This document shows, piece by piece, positions 8,186 to 17,866 of a stretch of DNA of 64,000 bases. The DNA is taken from positions 1,913,001 to 1,977,000 of the forward strand of contig NZ_JACDXJ010000001.1 in assembly GCF_013520865.1 (NCBI RefSeq). The letters run 5' to 3'. Under the pieces are notes generated by a model. It saw nothing but the letters and a program-made list of their open reading frames with translations, did no database searches and had not been told where the DNA came from. The translations under genes were made by a program, and so were the position numbers. Position 1 is the stretch's first letter; every line of letters begins with the position of its first letter. Origin of the DNA: Microvirga mediterraneensis. GTDB lineage: Bacteria; Pseudomonadota; Alphaproteobacteria; Rhizobiales; Beijerinckiaceae.

Positions 8186-9334
8186 ATGCGCTTTCCTCTG
8201 TCCGAATTTGTTTTCAGCGTGTTGTTTACATGGTTCGCGGCGAATCCTGTATTAGCGCAAGGCGCACCCGCGCCACCGCCGCCCGTGACCGTTGCGAAGC
8301 CCATCGTGAAGGATATCGTCGAGCAGGACGATTTCATTGGACGATTCGAAGCCATCGATCAGGTCGATATCCGCGCCCGGGTCTCGGGCTATCTCGACAA
8401 GGTCCACTTCCAGGACGGCACTTTCGTCAGGGCGGGCGACCTTCTTTTCACCATCGACCCGCGACCCTACCGCAATTTGCTCGAGCAGGCGCAATCGGCC
8501 GTCACATCTTCGCAGGTCCGCCTGGAATTCGCGCAAAGCGATCTTGATCGCGCCGAGCAGTTGCGGAAGACCGGGAATATCACCGACCAACTCTACGACC
8601 AGCGCCGCCAGTCGTTCCTGACGGCGAAGGCCGAGTTGGATCGCGCTCAGGCGGCCCTTCGGCAGGCCCAGCTCGATGTCGAGTTCACGGAGATCAAATC
8701 CCCTTTATCGGGGCGCATCTCGCGCAAGCTCGTGTCCGAAGGCAATCTGGTCAATGCCAACGAGACGATCCTGACGAATGTCCTTTCGCTCGATCCGATC
8801 CAATTCTACTTCGATGTGGATGAGCGCTCATTCCTGGCCTTTTCCAGGCAGTCCCGTGGAGGCACGAACACCTCCGCCAACGGGGAGACCAACGAGGTCG
8901 TGCTCAGACTGACGGATGAACGCTTGGAGCCGCGCAAGGGACATCTCGATTTCGTCGACAACCGGCTGGATTCGGCAAGCGGTACGATACGCGTTCGCGC
9001 GGTGTTCGATAACAAGGATCGCTTCCTCACTCCAGGCCTGTTCGGGCGTGTGACGGTCGGTGCGTCGGATCCCTACCGGGGAATCCTCCTGCCCGACGAA
9101 GCCATCGGCAGCGATCAGGACAGGCGGGTCGTCTATGTGATCGGCGAAAACAACACGGTCAATATCAAGCCTGTCCGCATCGGCCCGCGGATCGACGGCT
9201 ACAGGGTGATCCGCGACGGGCTGACCGGTAACGAAACAGTGGTCGTGAACGGCCTCGTCCGCGTGAGGCCCGGCGCGCCCGTTACCCCCCAGACGACCAC
9301 GCTCCCCCCGGTACGGGAACGAAACGGAAGCTGA
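8186..9334 (+). CDS. RND efflux periplasmic adaptor (membrane fusion protein)
   Basis: A 382-residue HlyD/AcrA-type adaptor. The start at 8186 is set by AGGAGG six bases upstream; the in-frame ATG at 8162 lies before that site. An N-terminal export signal ends near PVLAQGAP, and no lipobox cysteine is seen. The split lipoyl domain (ARVSGYLDKVHF and later SPLSGRISRKLVSEGNLV) brackets a long alpha hairpin, and a beta-barrel part follows. It couples the inner-membrane pump to an outer-membrane channel. The RND pump gene begins 23 bp downstream. No TolC-like gene is in the window, so a separately encoded channel must be used. Confidence 0.93.
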   Translation: MRFPLSEFVFSVLFTWFAANPVLAQGAPAPPPPVTVAKPIVKDIVEQDDFIGRFEAIDQVDIRARVSGYLDKVHFQDGTFVRAGDLLFTIDPRPYRNLLEQAQSAVTSSQVRLEFAQSDLDRAEQLRKTGNITDQLYDQRRQSFLTAKAELDRAQAALRQAQLDVEFTEIKSPLSGRISRKLVSEGNLVNANETILTNVLSLDPIQFYFDVDERSFLAFSRQSRGGTNTSANGETNEVVLRLTDERLEPRKGHLDFVDNRLDSASGTIRVRAVFDNKDRFLTPGLFGRVTVGASDPYRGILLPDEAIGSDQDRRVVYVIGENNTVNIKPVRIGPRIDGYRVIRDGLTGNETVVVNGLVRVRPGAPVTPQTTTLPPVRERNGS

Positions 9335-9357
9335 TCCCACACGAGGAGGGCGCTTCC

Positions 9358-12300
9358 ATGCGCTTTGCCCATTTCTTCGTCGATCGCCCCATCTTCGCGA
9401 CGGTTCTGTCCGCACTTTTCCTGATCATCGGGGGGATCGCCTATTCGACCCTGCCGGTTGCGCAGTATCCGGATATCGCGCCGCCCACCGTGGTGGTCAG
9501 AGCCAATTATCCGGGAGCCGACGCGCAGACGGTCGCGGCCACGGTTGCGACGCCTCTGGAGCAGCAGATCAACGGGGTCGAGGACATGCTCTACATGTCC
9601 TCCTACTCCACCGGCGACGGCGCCATGGCGCTGACGATCACGTTCAAGCTCGGCACCGATCTCGACAAGGCCCAGGTGCTCGTCCAGAACCGGGTGGCGA
9701 TTGCGACCCCGCGTCTGCCCGAGGAGGTGCGCCGTCTCGGCGTGACGACGCTCAAGAGTTCGCCCGACCTGATGATGGTCGTGCACATGCTCTCGCCGGA
9801 CGGATCCTACGACCAACTCTACGTCTCGAACTATGCCCGCAACTACGTGCGCGACATCCTGCTGCGGCTCGACGGCGTGGGAGATCTCATCATCTTCGGC
9901 GAGCGGCAATACTCCCTGCGCGTCTGGCTGGATCCCGAGAAGCTCGCCTCATACGGCCTGACATCGAGCGAGGTGGTGCGGGCGATCCAGGAGCAGAACG
10001 TCCAGGTCTCCGGCGGCGCCCTGGGGCAGGAGCCGACTCCGACGGATGCGGCCTTCCAGCTGACGGTGACGACGCAGGGGCGGTTCGAAGACCCACGCCA
10101 GTTCCGGCAGATCATCGTCCAGGCGACGCCGCAGGGACGTCTCGTGCGGCTGCAGGACGTCGCACGCATCGAACTCGGCGCCCAGGATTACGTCACGAAT
10201 TCCTATCTGAACGGCAATCCTGCGGTGGCGCTCGCGATCTTCCAGCGGCCCGGGACCAATGCGCTCGCCGCCTCTGAGCAGATCACACGGACCATGGAGG
10301 AACTCAAAACCAACTTTCCGCCGGGCATCGCCTACCAGATCGTCTACAATCCCACCGAGTTCATCTCCGAGAGCGTGAACGAGGTCTACAAGACGCTGTT
10401 CGAGGCCACGGCGCTCGTCGTGATCGTGGTCTTCGTGTTCCTGCAGAGCTGGCGCACGGCGATCATTCCCATCGTGGCGATCCCAGTCTCACTGATCGGC
10501 ACCTTCGCGTTCATGGCGGCCCTCGGATTTTCGATCAATACGCTGACCCTGTTCGGCATGGTCCTGGCCATCGGCATCGTGGTCGACGATGCGATCGTCG
10601 TGGTGGAGAACGTGGAGCGCAACATCGCGCTCGGCATGTCCCCGCGGGACGCCGCGCACACCACCATGGATGAGGTCGGTGCCGCGCTCGTGGCCATCGC
10701 GCTGGTCCTTGTCGCCGTCTTCGTGCCCACGGCGTTCATCCCCGGCATTTCAGGTCAGTTCTACCGGCAATTCGCCCTGACCATCGCCGTGTCTACGGTC
10801 ATTTCGGCCTTCAATTCCCTTACGCTGTCGCCGGCTTTGGCGGCCTTCCTGCTGAAGCCGCACGGCCACGAGCATTCCAGGAACGCTGCCGCCCGCTTCG
10901 GACGAACATTGGCCAACGGATTCAATCGCGGTTTCGACGCCACATCGAACGGCTATGCGAGGGCGGTCGGAACGCTGGCGCGGCACAAGTTCATCGTGCT
11001 TCCGGTCTATGTCGGCCTCCTGGCCGGTACATTGTGGACCGCAAATCACGTGCCGCGCGGCTTCATCCCGACCCTGGACCAGGGCTATGCCATCGTGGTG
11101 ATCCAGCTGCCGGACGGAGCGTCCCTGGCGCGCACGGATGCGGTGGTGCAGCGGGCATCCAAGATCATGCAGGAGACGCCTGGCGTGAAGAACGCTGTCG
11201 CGTTCGCAGGCTTTTCGGGCGCGACCTTCACCAACGCGACCAATGCGGCGGCTATCTTCGCCGGATTCAAGCCGTTCGACGAGCGGATCGAGGCGGGCGA
11301 ATCCGGGGCGAAGATCATCGCCGACCTCTTCGCGCGCATGCAGCAGATCGAGGAGGCATTTATCATCGCCATCCCGCCGCCCCCGGTCCGCGGCCTCGGC
11401 AATTCCGGCGGGTTCAAGATTCAGATCCAGAACCGTACCGGCGATGATGTGCGCGGTATTCTGTCGGTCGCCTACCAGCTGATGGGGCAGGCGCGGCAGA
11501 ACCCGAATCTGGCCGGCGTCTTCACGACGTTCTCGGCAAACTCGCCGCAGGTCTATCTGGAGATCGACCGCCAGAAGGCGAGTATCCTCAATGTCCCGAT
11601 CCCGAACATCTTCGAAACGCTCCGCATCAATCTCGGCACCGCTTATGTGAACGATTTCAACGCGTTCGGCCGGGTCTACCAAGTGCGGGCGCAGGCCGAT
11701 CAGCGCTTCCGGATCGACCAGGAGGACATCAACCGGCTGCGGGTCCGCTCGTCCACGGGTGCTCTCGTGCCCCTGGGCACCCTCGTCGAGATGCGGGAAG
11801 TGTCGGGGGCTGACCTGATCCAGCGCTACAACATGTTCACCTCGGTGGCCCTGCAGGGCAATGCCGCCCCCGGCATGTCCTCCGGTACCGCACTCGATGC
11901 CATGGAGGCGCTGGTCCGGCAGAACCTTTCTCCCGGAATGGGTTTCGAATGGACGGAGCTGGCGTTCCAGGAGCGGCAGACCGGCAACACGGCGGTGTTC
12001 ATCTTCGCTTTGTCCGTGCTTTTCGTGTTCCTCGTGCTGGCGGCCCAATATGAAAGCTGGTCGCTGCCCATCGCCATCATCCTGATCGTGCCGATGAGCG
12101 TTCTCTCGGCGCTGATCGGGGTCATGATCAGAGGCCAGGACAACAACATCCTGACCCAGATCGGTCTCGTGGTCCTTGTCGGTCTGGCGGCGAAGAACGC
12201 GATCCTCATCGTGGAATTCGCCCGGCAGGCGGAGTTCGACGGGAAGTCGCCCGTTGAAGCCGTCGTCGAGGCATGCCGGCTGCGCCTGCGCCCCATCCTG

Positions 12301-12543
12301 ATGACGGCTTTCGCCTTCATCCTCGGTGTGTTGCCGCTCGCAATCGCAACCGGACCAGGCGCCGAGATGCGCCAATCCCTCGGCACCGCCGTGTTCTCGG
12401 GCATGCTCGGCGTGACCGTGTTCGGCCTGTTCTTGACGCCCGTCTTCTATGTGGCGGTTCGGCTCGTGGTCCTGCGCCTTTTCAGGCGCCATGGCCCGAA
12501 GCAGGCGGAGTCCGTGGGAACCCAACCGTCTCCGGCCGAGTAG
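9358..12543 (+). CDS. RND multidrug efflux pump, HAE1 family (AcrB/MexB-like)
   Basis: A 1061-residue inner-membrane pump, the normal length for HAE1 transporters. The start follows a GAGGAGG site. The proton relay is intact: paired aspartates in IVVDDAIVVVENVERN and the lysine in LAAKNAILIVEFARQ. Two large periplasmic loops and twelve membrane helices are evident, with FFVDRPIFATVLS as the N-terminal helix. It exports drugs, bile-type detergents or other amphiphiles using the proton gradient, as a trimer with the adaptor encoded just upstream. Substrate range cannot be predicted. A nucleotide cyclase gene follows after 61 bp on the same strand. Confidence 0.95.
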   Translation: MRFAHFFVDRPIFATVLSALFLIIGGIAYSTLPVAQYPDIAPPTVVVRANYPGADAQTVAATVATPLEQQINGVEDMLYMSSYSTGDGAMALTITFKLGTDLDKAQVLVQNRVAIATPRLPEEVRRLGVTTLKSSPDLMMVVHMLSPDGSYDQLYVSNYARNYVRDILLRLDGVGDLIIFGERQYSLRVWLDPEKLASYGLTSSEVVRAIQEQNVQVSGGALGQEPTPTDAAFQLTVTTQGRFEDPRQFRQIIVQATPQGRLVRLQDVARIELGAQDYVTNSYLNGNPAVALAIFQRPGTNALAASEQITRTMEELKTNFPPGIAYQIVYNPTEFISESVNEVYKTLFEATALVVIVVFVFLQSWRTAIIPIVAIPVSLIGTFAFMAALGFSINTLTLFGMVLAIGIVVDDAIVVVENVERNIALGMSPRDAAHTTMDEVGAALVAIALVLVAVFVPTAFIPGISGQFYRQFALTIAVSTVISAFNSLTLSPALAAFLLKPHGHEHSRNAAARFGRTLANGFNRGFDATSNGYARAVGTLARHKFIVLPVYVGLLAGTLWTANHVPRGFIPTLDQGYAIVVIQLPDGASLARTDAVVQRASKIMQETPGVKNAVAFAGFSGATFTNATNAAAIFAGFKPFDERIEAGESGAKIIADLFARMQQIEEAFIIAIPPPPVRGLGNSGGFKIQIQNRTGDDVRGILSVAYQLMGQARQNPNLAGVFTTFSANSPQVYLEIDRQKASILNVPIPNIFETLRINLGTAYVNDFNAFGRVYQVRAQADQRFRIDQEDINRLRVRSSTGALVPLGTLVEMREVSGADLIQRYNMFTSVALQGNAAPGMSSGTALDAMEALVRQNLSPGMGFEWTELAFQERQTGNTAVFIFALSVLFVFLVLAAQYESWSLPIAIILIVPMSVLSALIGVMIRGQDNNILTQIGLVVLVGLAAKNAILIVEFARQAEFDGKSPVEAVVEACRLRLRPILMTAFAFILGVLPLAIATGPGAEMRQSLGTAVFSGMLGVTVFGLFLTPVFYVAVRLVVLRLFRRHGPKQAESVGTQPSPAE

Positions 12544-12604
12544 ATGGAGGGCCTGCAACGCGGGCATGGAAGCTCGCGCGCAACGACATTGTGAAGAGGT
12601 CTCC

Positions 12605-13852
12605 ATGGATACAGCCCAGGCGGCAGGCATTGCGAAATGGGTCACCGAGGCAGGCTTGGCAGGCATGTCGGAGCTGGAACTCCTGCGTGGCTTCTGCACC
12701 CGGTTGACCGGAGAGGGATTGCCTCTCTCGCGGGTGAACATCATCATCGACACATTGCACCCGATCCATGAGGGGCGGGTCTTCCGCTGGCGTCGTGACG
12801 ACCAGGACAACCTCGATCCGATCGTAGAGTACGGCCGGACCAACGTCGAAGGGCAGGCGGCGGAGAATTGGCGCCGAAGCACCTATTATCATCTCTGGTC
12901 GACCGGAGAGGACTTCCTGCGGCGGCGGATTGGCCCCGGGCAGATCGAGGATTTCTCGATTCTCGCGGATCTCCGCGCCGAGGGGCAGACCGATTATCTT
13001 GTCCTGATCCATCGCTTCGAGGCCGAAGGCGTCATCGGCGAGATGGATTGCTTCTATTCGTCCTGGACGACCGACGCGCCGTCTGGCTTCGCCGACGGAG
13101 AGCTCGCGATTCTGCGCGAATTGGCATCGCCCCTAATGCTGGCCATGAAATGCGCCTCGCTCGCGCGCATCGCGAAAACCCTCGTCGAGACCTATCTCGG
13201 CCGGGATGCCGGAAGACGGGTTCTGAGCGGCCGCATCGCCCGCGGCGTCACGGACCGGATCCAGGCCGTTCTGTGGTTCAGCGACCTGCACAGCTTCACT
13301 CATATCACGGAGACGGCGGATCCCGAGCAGATCATCCCATTCCTGAACGACTATTCGGAAGCGATCATCTCATCCATCTACGAGGCGGGCGGCGATGTCC
13401 TGAAGCTGATCGGTGATGGCGCGCTCGCAATCTTCAAGGAGGAGGATCCCGGTCAGGCCTGCCGGTGCGCGCTCAAGGCGGAGCGACTGATGCATTCCAG
13501 AATCCGGGCGCTGAACGAGGAGCGCCAGTCGTGCAATCTGCCCGTCACCTCGGCTTATCTCGGCCTGCATATCGGCGAGGTGTTCTACGGGAACATCGGC
13601 AGTCAGGATCGCCTCGATTTTACTGTCGTCGGGCCAGCCGTGAACGAGGTGAGCCGGATCGGCGCCTTGTGCCGCTCCGTCGAGAGGGATGTTCTCGTGT
13701 CGTCCGCTTTCTTTTCTGCCGCGGCGATGGATAATCGGGAAAGTCTAGTGTCGGTCGGCCGCTATGCTCTGAGGGGCGTTGCCCGACCGCAGGAGCTGTT
13801 CACGCTCGATCCCGCGTGGCTGGACGAAAGTGAACCGCAGGCAGAGCCGTAA
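12605..13852 (+). CDS. Class III adenylate/guanylate cyclase with N-terminal sensor region
   Basis: A 415-residue cytosolic protein. The catalytic domain occupies about residues 215-390. The first metal aspartate is in WFSDLHSFT and the second in LIGDGALAIF; an aspartate in RLDFTVVGP suggests ATP preference; the transition-state Asn and Arg are in VNEVSRI. All catalytic positions look intact, so it should make cAMP. The N-terminal 200 residues form an unassigned alpha/beta, GAF-like region that may bind a ligand. The start at 12605 follows GAAGAGG. It may be cotranscribed with the efflux genes 61 bp upstream, but a separate promoter is possible. Confidence 0.88.
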   Translation: MDTAQAAGIAKWVTEAGLAGMSELELLRGFCTRLTGEGLPLSRVNIIIDTLHPIHEGRVFRWRRDDQDNLDPIVEYGRTNVEGQAAENWRRSTYYHLWSTGEDFLRRRIGPGQIEDFSILADLRAEGQTDYLVLIHRFEAEGVIGEMDCFYSSWTTDAPSGFADGELAILRELASPLMLAMKCASLARIAKTLVETYLGRDAGRRVLSGRIARGVTDRIQAVLWFSDLHSFTHITETADPEQIIPFLNDYSEAIISSIYEAGGDVLKLIGDGALAIFKEEDPGQACRCALKAERLMHSRIRALNEERQSCNLPVTSAYLGLHIGEVFYGNIGSQDRLDFTVVGPAVNEVSRIGALCRSVERDVLVSSAFFSAAAMDNRESLVSVGRYALRGVARPQELFTLDPAWLDESEPQAEP

Positions 13853-13907
13853 TAGGCGGTTTCACTCGTCGTGGCGTGAGCGCCTCGAAGCAGATGCCGT
13901 CAAGAAA

Positions 13908-13930
13908 GCCCCGCCCATATAGGGCGGGGC
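13908..13930 (-). terminator. Rho-independent terminator of the glp operon
   Basis: A 9-bp perfect stem (GCCCCGCCC with GGGCGGGGC) and a 5-nt loop. Read on the minus strand it is followed by TTTCTT. It lies 10 bp beyond the glpV stop codon. The plus-strand flank lacks a T-run, so it mainly serves the minus-strand operon. Confidence 0.75.
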
Positions 13931-13939
13931 CGGGGCTCG

Positions 13940-15703
13940 TCAGCTGCGCTTCGGCGGGGAGGCGGGCCAGCTCTTGATGAGCGTGTCGTAGTCCACCGTC
14001 TCGCCCTTGGGCTTCTCGTTCGCGAGCTTGCGCTGGGGCGCGATGGTGCCGGCGGTTTCAGCCTTCTTGAACCATTCCTCGGCGGAGGTCTTCGGGTTCA
14101 GCTTCGGGCCGCATTCGCCCTGCACATTGGCGCGCTCCAGACGTCCGAGCACCTCGTCCTGTGCGTTGGCCAGCGAGGTCATCGCCTCCTGCGGGGTCTT
14201 CGCACCGGATGCCGCGTCGCCGATGTTCTGCCACCAGAGCTGGGCGAGCTTCGGATAATCCGGCACGTTGTTGCCGGTCGGGGTCCATTGCACGCGAGCC
14301 GGCGAGCGGTAGAACTCGACCAGACCGCCGAGCTTGGGTGCGCGCTCGGTGAAGCTCTTGTCCCAGATATCGCTTTCGCGGATGAAGGTGAGGCCTACAT
14401 GGCTCTTCTTCAGCGAGACCGTCTTGGACGTGACGAACTGGGCATAGAGCCAGGCCGCCTTGCGCCGCTCGACGGGTGTGGACTTCAGCAGGGTCCAGGA
14501 GCCGGCGTCCTGATAGCCGAGCTTCATGCCGTCCTTCCAGTACGATCCGTGCGGGGAGGGCGCCATGCGCCATTTCGGCGTGCCGTCCGCATTCACCACC
14601 GGGAGACCGGGCTTGACCATGTCGGCCGTGAAGGCGGTGTACCAGAAGATCTGCTGTGCGATGTTGCCCTGAGCCGGCACCGGGCCCGATTCGGAGAAGT
14701 TCATACCTGCCGCCTGGGGCGGAGCATATTTCTTCATCCACTCGAGATATTTGGCGATGGCGTAGACGGCCGCCGGGCCGTTGGTGTCGCCGCCGCGCTC
14801 GATGGAGGAGCCGACGGGGCGGCAGCCTTCCATGCGGATGCCCCACTCATCCACCGGCAGGCCGTTCGGGATGCCCTTGTCGCCATTGCCGGCCATGGAC
14901 AGCCAGGCATCGGTGAAGCGCCAGCCGAGCGACGGATCCTTCTTGCCGTAGTCCATGTGGCCATAGACCTTGACGCCGTCGACCTCCTTCACGTCGTTGG
15001 TGAAGAACTCGGCTATGTCCTCATAGGCCGACCAATTCACCGGCACGCCGAGATCGTAGCCGTATTTGGCCTTGAATTTCTCCTTGAACTCCGGGCGCTG
15101 GAACCAGTCGTAGCGGAACCAATAGACGTTCGCGAATTGCTGGTCCGGCAGCTGATACATCTTGCCGTCGGGGGCCGTGGTGAACGACTTGCCGATGAAA
15201 TCGGCGACGTCGAGAGTGGGCGACGTCACGTCCTTGCCCTCGCCCGCCATCCAGTCGTCGAGCGGGATCGCCTGCTTGTAGCGGAAGTGGGTACCGATGA
15301 GATCGGAATCGTTGACCCAGGCATCGTAGATGTTGCGTCCGGACTGCATCTGCGTCTGGATCTTCTCCACCACGTCGCCTTCCTGGATCAGGTCGTGGGT
15401 GAGTTTGATTCCGGTAATCTCAGAAAATGCCTTGGCGAGTGTCTTTGCCTCGTATTCATGGGTCGTGATGGTCTCGGAAACCACGTTGATCTCCTGGCCC
15501 ACGAACGGCTTGGCCGCATTCACGAACCATTCCATCTCCTTCAGCTGCTCATCCTTGGAGAGGGTGGAGGGCTGGAATTCGCTATCGATCCAGCGGCGGG
15601 CCTCTTCCATGCCCGCGAGAGCAGCGCTTGAGCCGAGCGCCATAGCAAGGACGCTTGTCGAGATGAACAGTTTAAAGTGCCGGTGAGATTGGGTGAGCTT
15701 CAT
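13940..15703 (-). CDS. glpV: Glycerol ABC transporter substrate-binding protein
   Basis: A 587-residue family 1 extracellular solute-binding protein, unusually long as is typical of GlpV. A Sec signal peptide ends around SSAALAGMEE. The start has a strong GGGAGG site. It is the last gene of a six-gene minus-strand run whose order (two ATPases, two permeases, a small membrane protein, a large binding protein) matches the rhizobial glycerol operon glpSTPQUV. It should capture glycerol or a related polyol in the periplasm. A terminator hairpin follows. Identification rests on gene order plus protein type; glpR, glpD and glpK are not next to it. Confidence 0.82.
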   Translation of the reverse strand: MKLTQSHRHFKLFISTSVLAMALGSSAALAGMEEARRWIDSEFQPSTLSKDEQLKEMEWFVNAAKPFVGQEINVVSETITTHEYEAKTLAKAFSEITGIKLTHDLIQEGDVVEKIQTQMQSGRNIYDAWVNDSDLIGTHFRYKQAIPLDDWMAGEGKDVTSPTLDVADFIGKSFTTAPDGKMYQLPDQQFANVYWFRYDWFQRPEFKEKFKAKYGYDLGVPVNWSAYEDIAEFFTNDVKEVDGVKVYGHMDYGKKDPSLGWRFTDAWLSMAGNGDKGIPNGLPVDEWGIRMEGCRPVGSSIERGGDTNGPAAVYAIAKYLEWMKKYAPPQAAGMNFSESGPVPAQGNIAQQIFWYTAFTADMVKPGLPVVNADGTPKWRMAPSPHGSYWKDGMKLGYQDAGSWTLLKSTPVERRKAAWLYAQFVTSKTVSLKKSHVGLTFIRESDIWDKSFTERAPKLGGLVEFYRSPARVQWTPTGNNVPDYPKLAQLWWQNIGDAASGAKTPQEAMTSLANAQDEVLGRLERANVQGECGPKLNPKTSAEEWFKKAETAGTIAPQRKLANEKPKGETVDYDTLIKSWPASPPKRS

Positions 15704-15796
15704 TCGTTCCTCCCAAGTAATGCCCTGGCCGGCTTATGCGCTGGTCTTGATCCTTCCGGTCCGGGCAAACCGGAGGGTTTTATTGAGCCGTTCCTC

Positions 15797-16078
15797 CTAT
15801 ACGTAGCGAAACACGGCTGCTGCGTAGAGCAGGGACAGGCCGGATGCCCACCACAGGTCCGGGCCGACGAGGCCCAGCCATGCGAGGTGGATGAAAGCCG
15901 CACCGAGAAGCGAGATGAAGAGACGGTCGCCGCGTGTCGTCGGGATGCGCAGCACGCCGATGCGTTCCGTCTCTGGTCGCCAGGCCGCCAGCAGTGTCAT
16001 GACCAGCAGGAGGCTGGCAATGCCGACGAAGAAGAGGCCCGTCTGCCACGTCCAGGCCATCCAGGCGAGATCAGGCAT
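15797..16078 (-). CDS. glpU: Small membrane protein of the glycerol transporter (DUF2160 type)
   Basis: A 93-residue protein with three hydrophobic stretches (TGLFFVGIASLLLVMTLLA, a middle one around LLGAAFIHLAWLGL, and a C-terminal one). The start at 16078 follows GAGGAGA and lies 10 bp after the glpQ stop. DUF2160 proteins occur almost only inside this kind of glycerol ABC operon; their role is unknown, possibly an accessory membrane subunit. A 93-bp gap with a weak hairpin separates it from glpV. Confidence 0.82.
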   Translation of the reverse strand: MPDLAWMAWTWQTGLFFVGIASLLLVMTLLAAWRPETERIGVLRIPTTRGDRLFISLLGAAFIHLAWLGLVGPDLWWASGLSLLYAAAVFRYV

Positions 16079-16088
16079 GACGCTCTCC

Positions 16089-16973
16089 TCAAACCCGGCC
16101 CAGGGCAAAGCCCTTGGCGATGTAGTTGCGGACGAACCAGATCACGAGCGCGCCCGGCACGATGGTGAGCACGCCGGCAGCGGCGAGCAGCCCCCAATCC
16201 ATGCCGGCGGCCGAAATTGTGCGCGTCATGGTAGCGGCGATGGGCTTGGCGTTGACCGAGGTCAGCGTGCGCGCCAGCAGCAGTTCGACCCACGAGAACA
16301 TGAAGCAGAAGAAGGCCGCGACGCCGATGCCCGAGGCGATCAGCGGCATGAAGATCTTCACGAAGAAGCGCGGGAACGAATAGCCGTCGATGGCGGCCGT
16401 CTCGTCGATCTCCCGTGGCACGCCCGACATGAACCCTTCCAGAATCCACACGGCCAGCGGCACGTTGAAGAGGCAGTGGGCGAGGGCCACGGCCCAGGGC
16501 GTATCGAAAAGCCCGATGGCGGAGTAGAGATTGAAGAAAGGCAGGGCGAAGACCGCAGCCGGCGCCATGCGATTGGTGAGCAGCCAGAAGAACAGATGCT
16601 TGTCGCCGAGAAACTTGTAGCGCGAGAAGGCATAAGCCGCAGGGAGCGCGAAGGAGATCGACAGCACCGTGTTGATGACCACATAGCTCAGCGAGTTGAT
16701 GTAGCCCGAGTACCAGCTCTGATCGGTGAAGATCCTGATATAGTTGTCGAAGGTGATCTCCCTCGGCCAGAGGGTCAGGCCGGACGTGATCTCCATATTG
16801 GTCTTCAGGCTCATGTTGAGGAGCCAGTAGATCGGCAGCATAAGGAACAGAAGGTAGAGCGTCATCACCACGACGCGGCCGCTGACGCGCGGACCGGACA
16901 GGGCGCGGTTCGTCGCGAGAGGAGCTGCGGCGGGCTTCGCTTCGGATGTGCCGACGGCGATGGTTCCGGTCAT
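16089..16973 (-). CDS. glpQ: Glycerol ABC transporter permease (MalG-like)
   Basis: A 294-residue inner-membrane permease with about six helices. The ATPase-coupling loop is present around EIDETAAIDGYSFPRFF (EAA-type motif). The start at 16973 overlaps the glpP stop by four bases (ATGA), which shows translational coupling and excludes longer upstream starts. It pairs with GlpP to form the membrane channel. Note that this rhizobial GlpQ is unrelated to the E. coli phosphodiesterase of the same name. Confidence 0.85.
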   Translation of the reverse strand: MTGTIAVGTSEAKPAAAPLATNRALSGPRVSGRVVVMTLYLLFLMLPIYWLLNMSLKTNMEITSGLTLWPREITFDNYIRIFTDQSWYSGYINSLSYVVINTVLSISFALPAAYAFSRYKFLGDKHLFFWLLTNRMAPAAVFALPFFNLYSAIGLFDTPWAVALAHCLFNVPLAVWILEGFMSGVPREIDETAAIDGYSFPRFFVKIFMPLIASGIGVAAFFCFMFSWVELLLARTLTSVNAKPIAATMTRTISAAGMDWGLLAAAGVLTIVPGALVIWFVRNYIAKGFALGRV

Positions 16974-17866
16974 GCGTCCACCCTCTCGCGCTGGGCATCC
17001 ACGTTGGTCATGACGGTGTAGAAGACCCAGCAGATGGCGAGGATGATCAGGTTGTAGACCAGCGACATGGCCGCCGCCTTGCCGAGATCGAACTGGCCGA
17101 GCGCCAGCTTCACCAGATCGATGGACAGGAACGTGGTGGCGTTGCCCGGACCGCCCCCGGTAATCACGAAGGGCTCGGTATAGATCATGAAGGAATCCAT
17201 GAAGCGCAGGAGCACGGCAATGAGCAGCACGCGCCGCATCTTGGGCAGCTGGATCGTCCTGAAGACGGCCCAGCGTGAGGCGCCGTCGATGCGGGCCGCT
17301 TGATAATAGGCGTCGGGAATGGACTTGAGGCCCGCGTAGCAGAGAAGCGCGACGAGACTCGTCCAGTGCCACACATCCATGACGATGAGCGTCGCCCAGG
17401 CGTCGATGGGATCGCTGGTGTAGTTATAGTCGATGCCGAGATGGTTGAGCGCCCAGCCGAGCAGGCCGATATCGCTACGGGCGAAAACCTGCCAGATCGT
17501 GCCGACCACGTTCCACGGGATGAGAAGCGGCAGGGCCATCAGGACGAGGCAGAGCGCGACGGTCCAGCCCTCGCGCGGCATGGCGAGCGCCACCGTGATG
17601 CCGAGCGGCACCTCGATCATGAGGATGATCGCGGAGAAGAGAAGGGTGCGCCACAGGGCGCCGAAGAAGCGCCCGCCGAGTTCCGTCGAGGGATCGAGCA
17701 GTTCCTGGAACCAGCCGATCCCGTTCCAGAAGAACTGGTTGTTGCCGAAGGTGTCCTGGACCGAATAGTTCACCACCGTCATCAGCGGCAGGACGGCCGA
17801 GAAGGCCACAATGGCGAAGACGGGGACAACGAAAAGCCAAGCTTTGTTGTTGACGGTTTTCGTCAT
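16970..17866 (-). CDS. glpP: Glycerol ABC transporter permease (MalF-like)
   Basis: A 298-residue permease. The N-terminal helix starts at WLFVVPVFAIVAFSAVLP, and the EAA loop is around YYQAARIDGASRWAVFRTI. It overlaps glpT by four bases upstream and glpQ by four bases downstream. It forms the second half of the glycerol channel. Confidence 0.85.
   Translation of the reverse strand: MTKTVNNKAWLFVVPVFAIVAFSAVLPLMTVVNYSVQDTFGNNQFFWNGIGWFQELLDPSTELGGRFFGALWRTLLFSAIILMIEVPLGITVALAMPREGWTVALCLVLMALPLLIPWNVVGTIWQVFARSDIGLLGWALNHLGIDYNYTSDPIDAWATLIVMDVWHWTSLVALLCYAGLKSIPDAYYQAARIDGASRWAVFRTIQLPKMRRVLLIAVLLRFMDSFMIYTEPFVITGGGPGNATTFLSIDLVKLALGQFDLGKAAAMSLVYNLIILAICWVFYTVMTNVDAQRERVDA

Noticed and set aside
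10750..12882. 710-codon minus-strand frame opposite the RND pump
   Set aside because: Antisense shadow of the pump gene, with no recognisable protein features.
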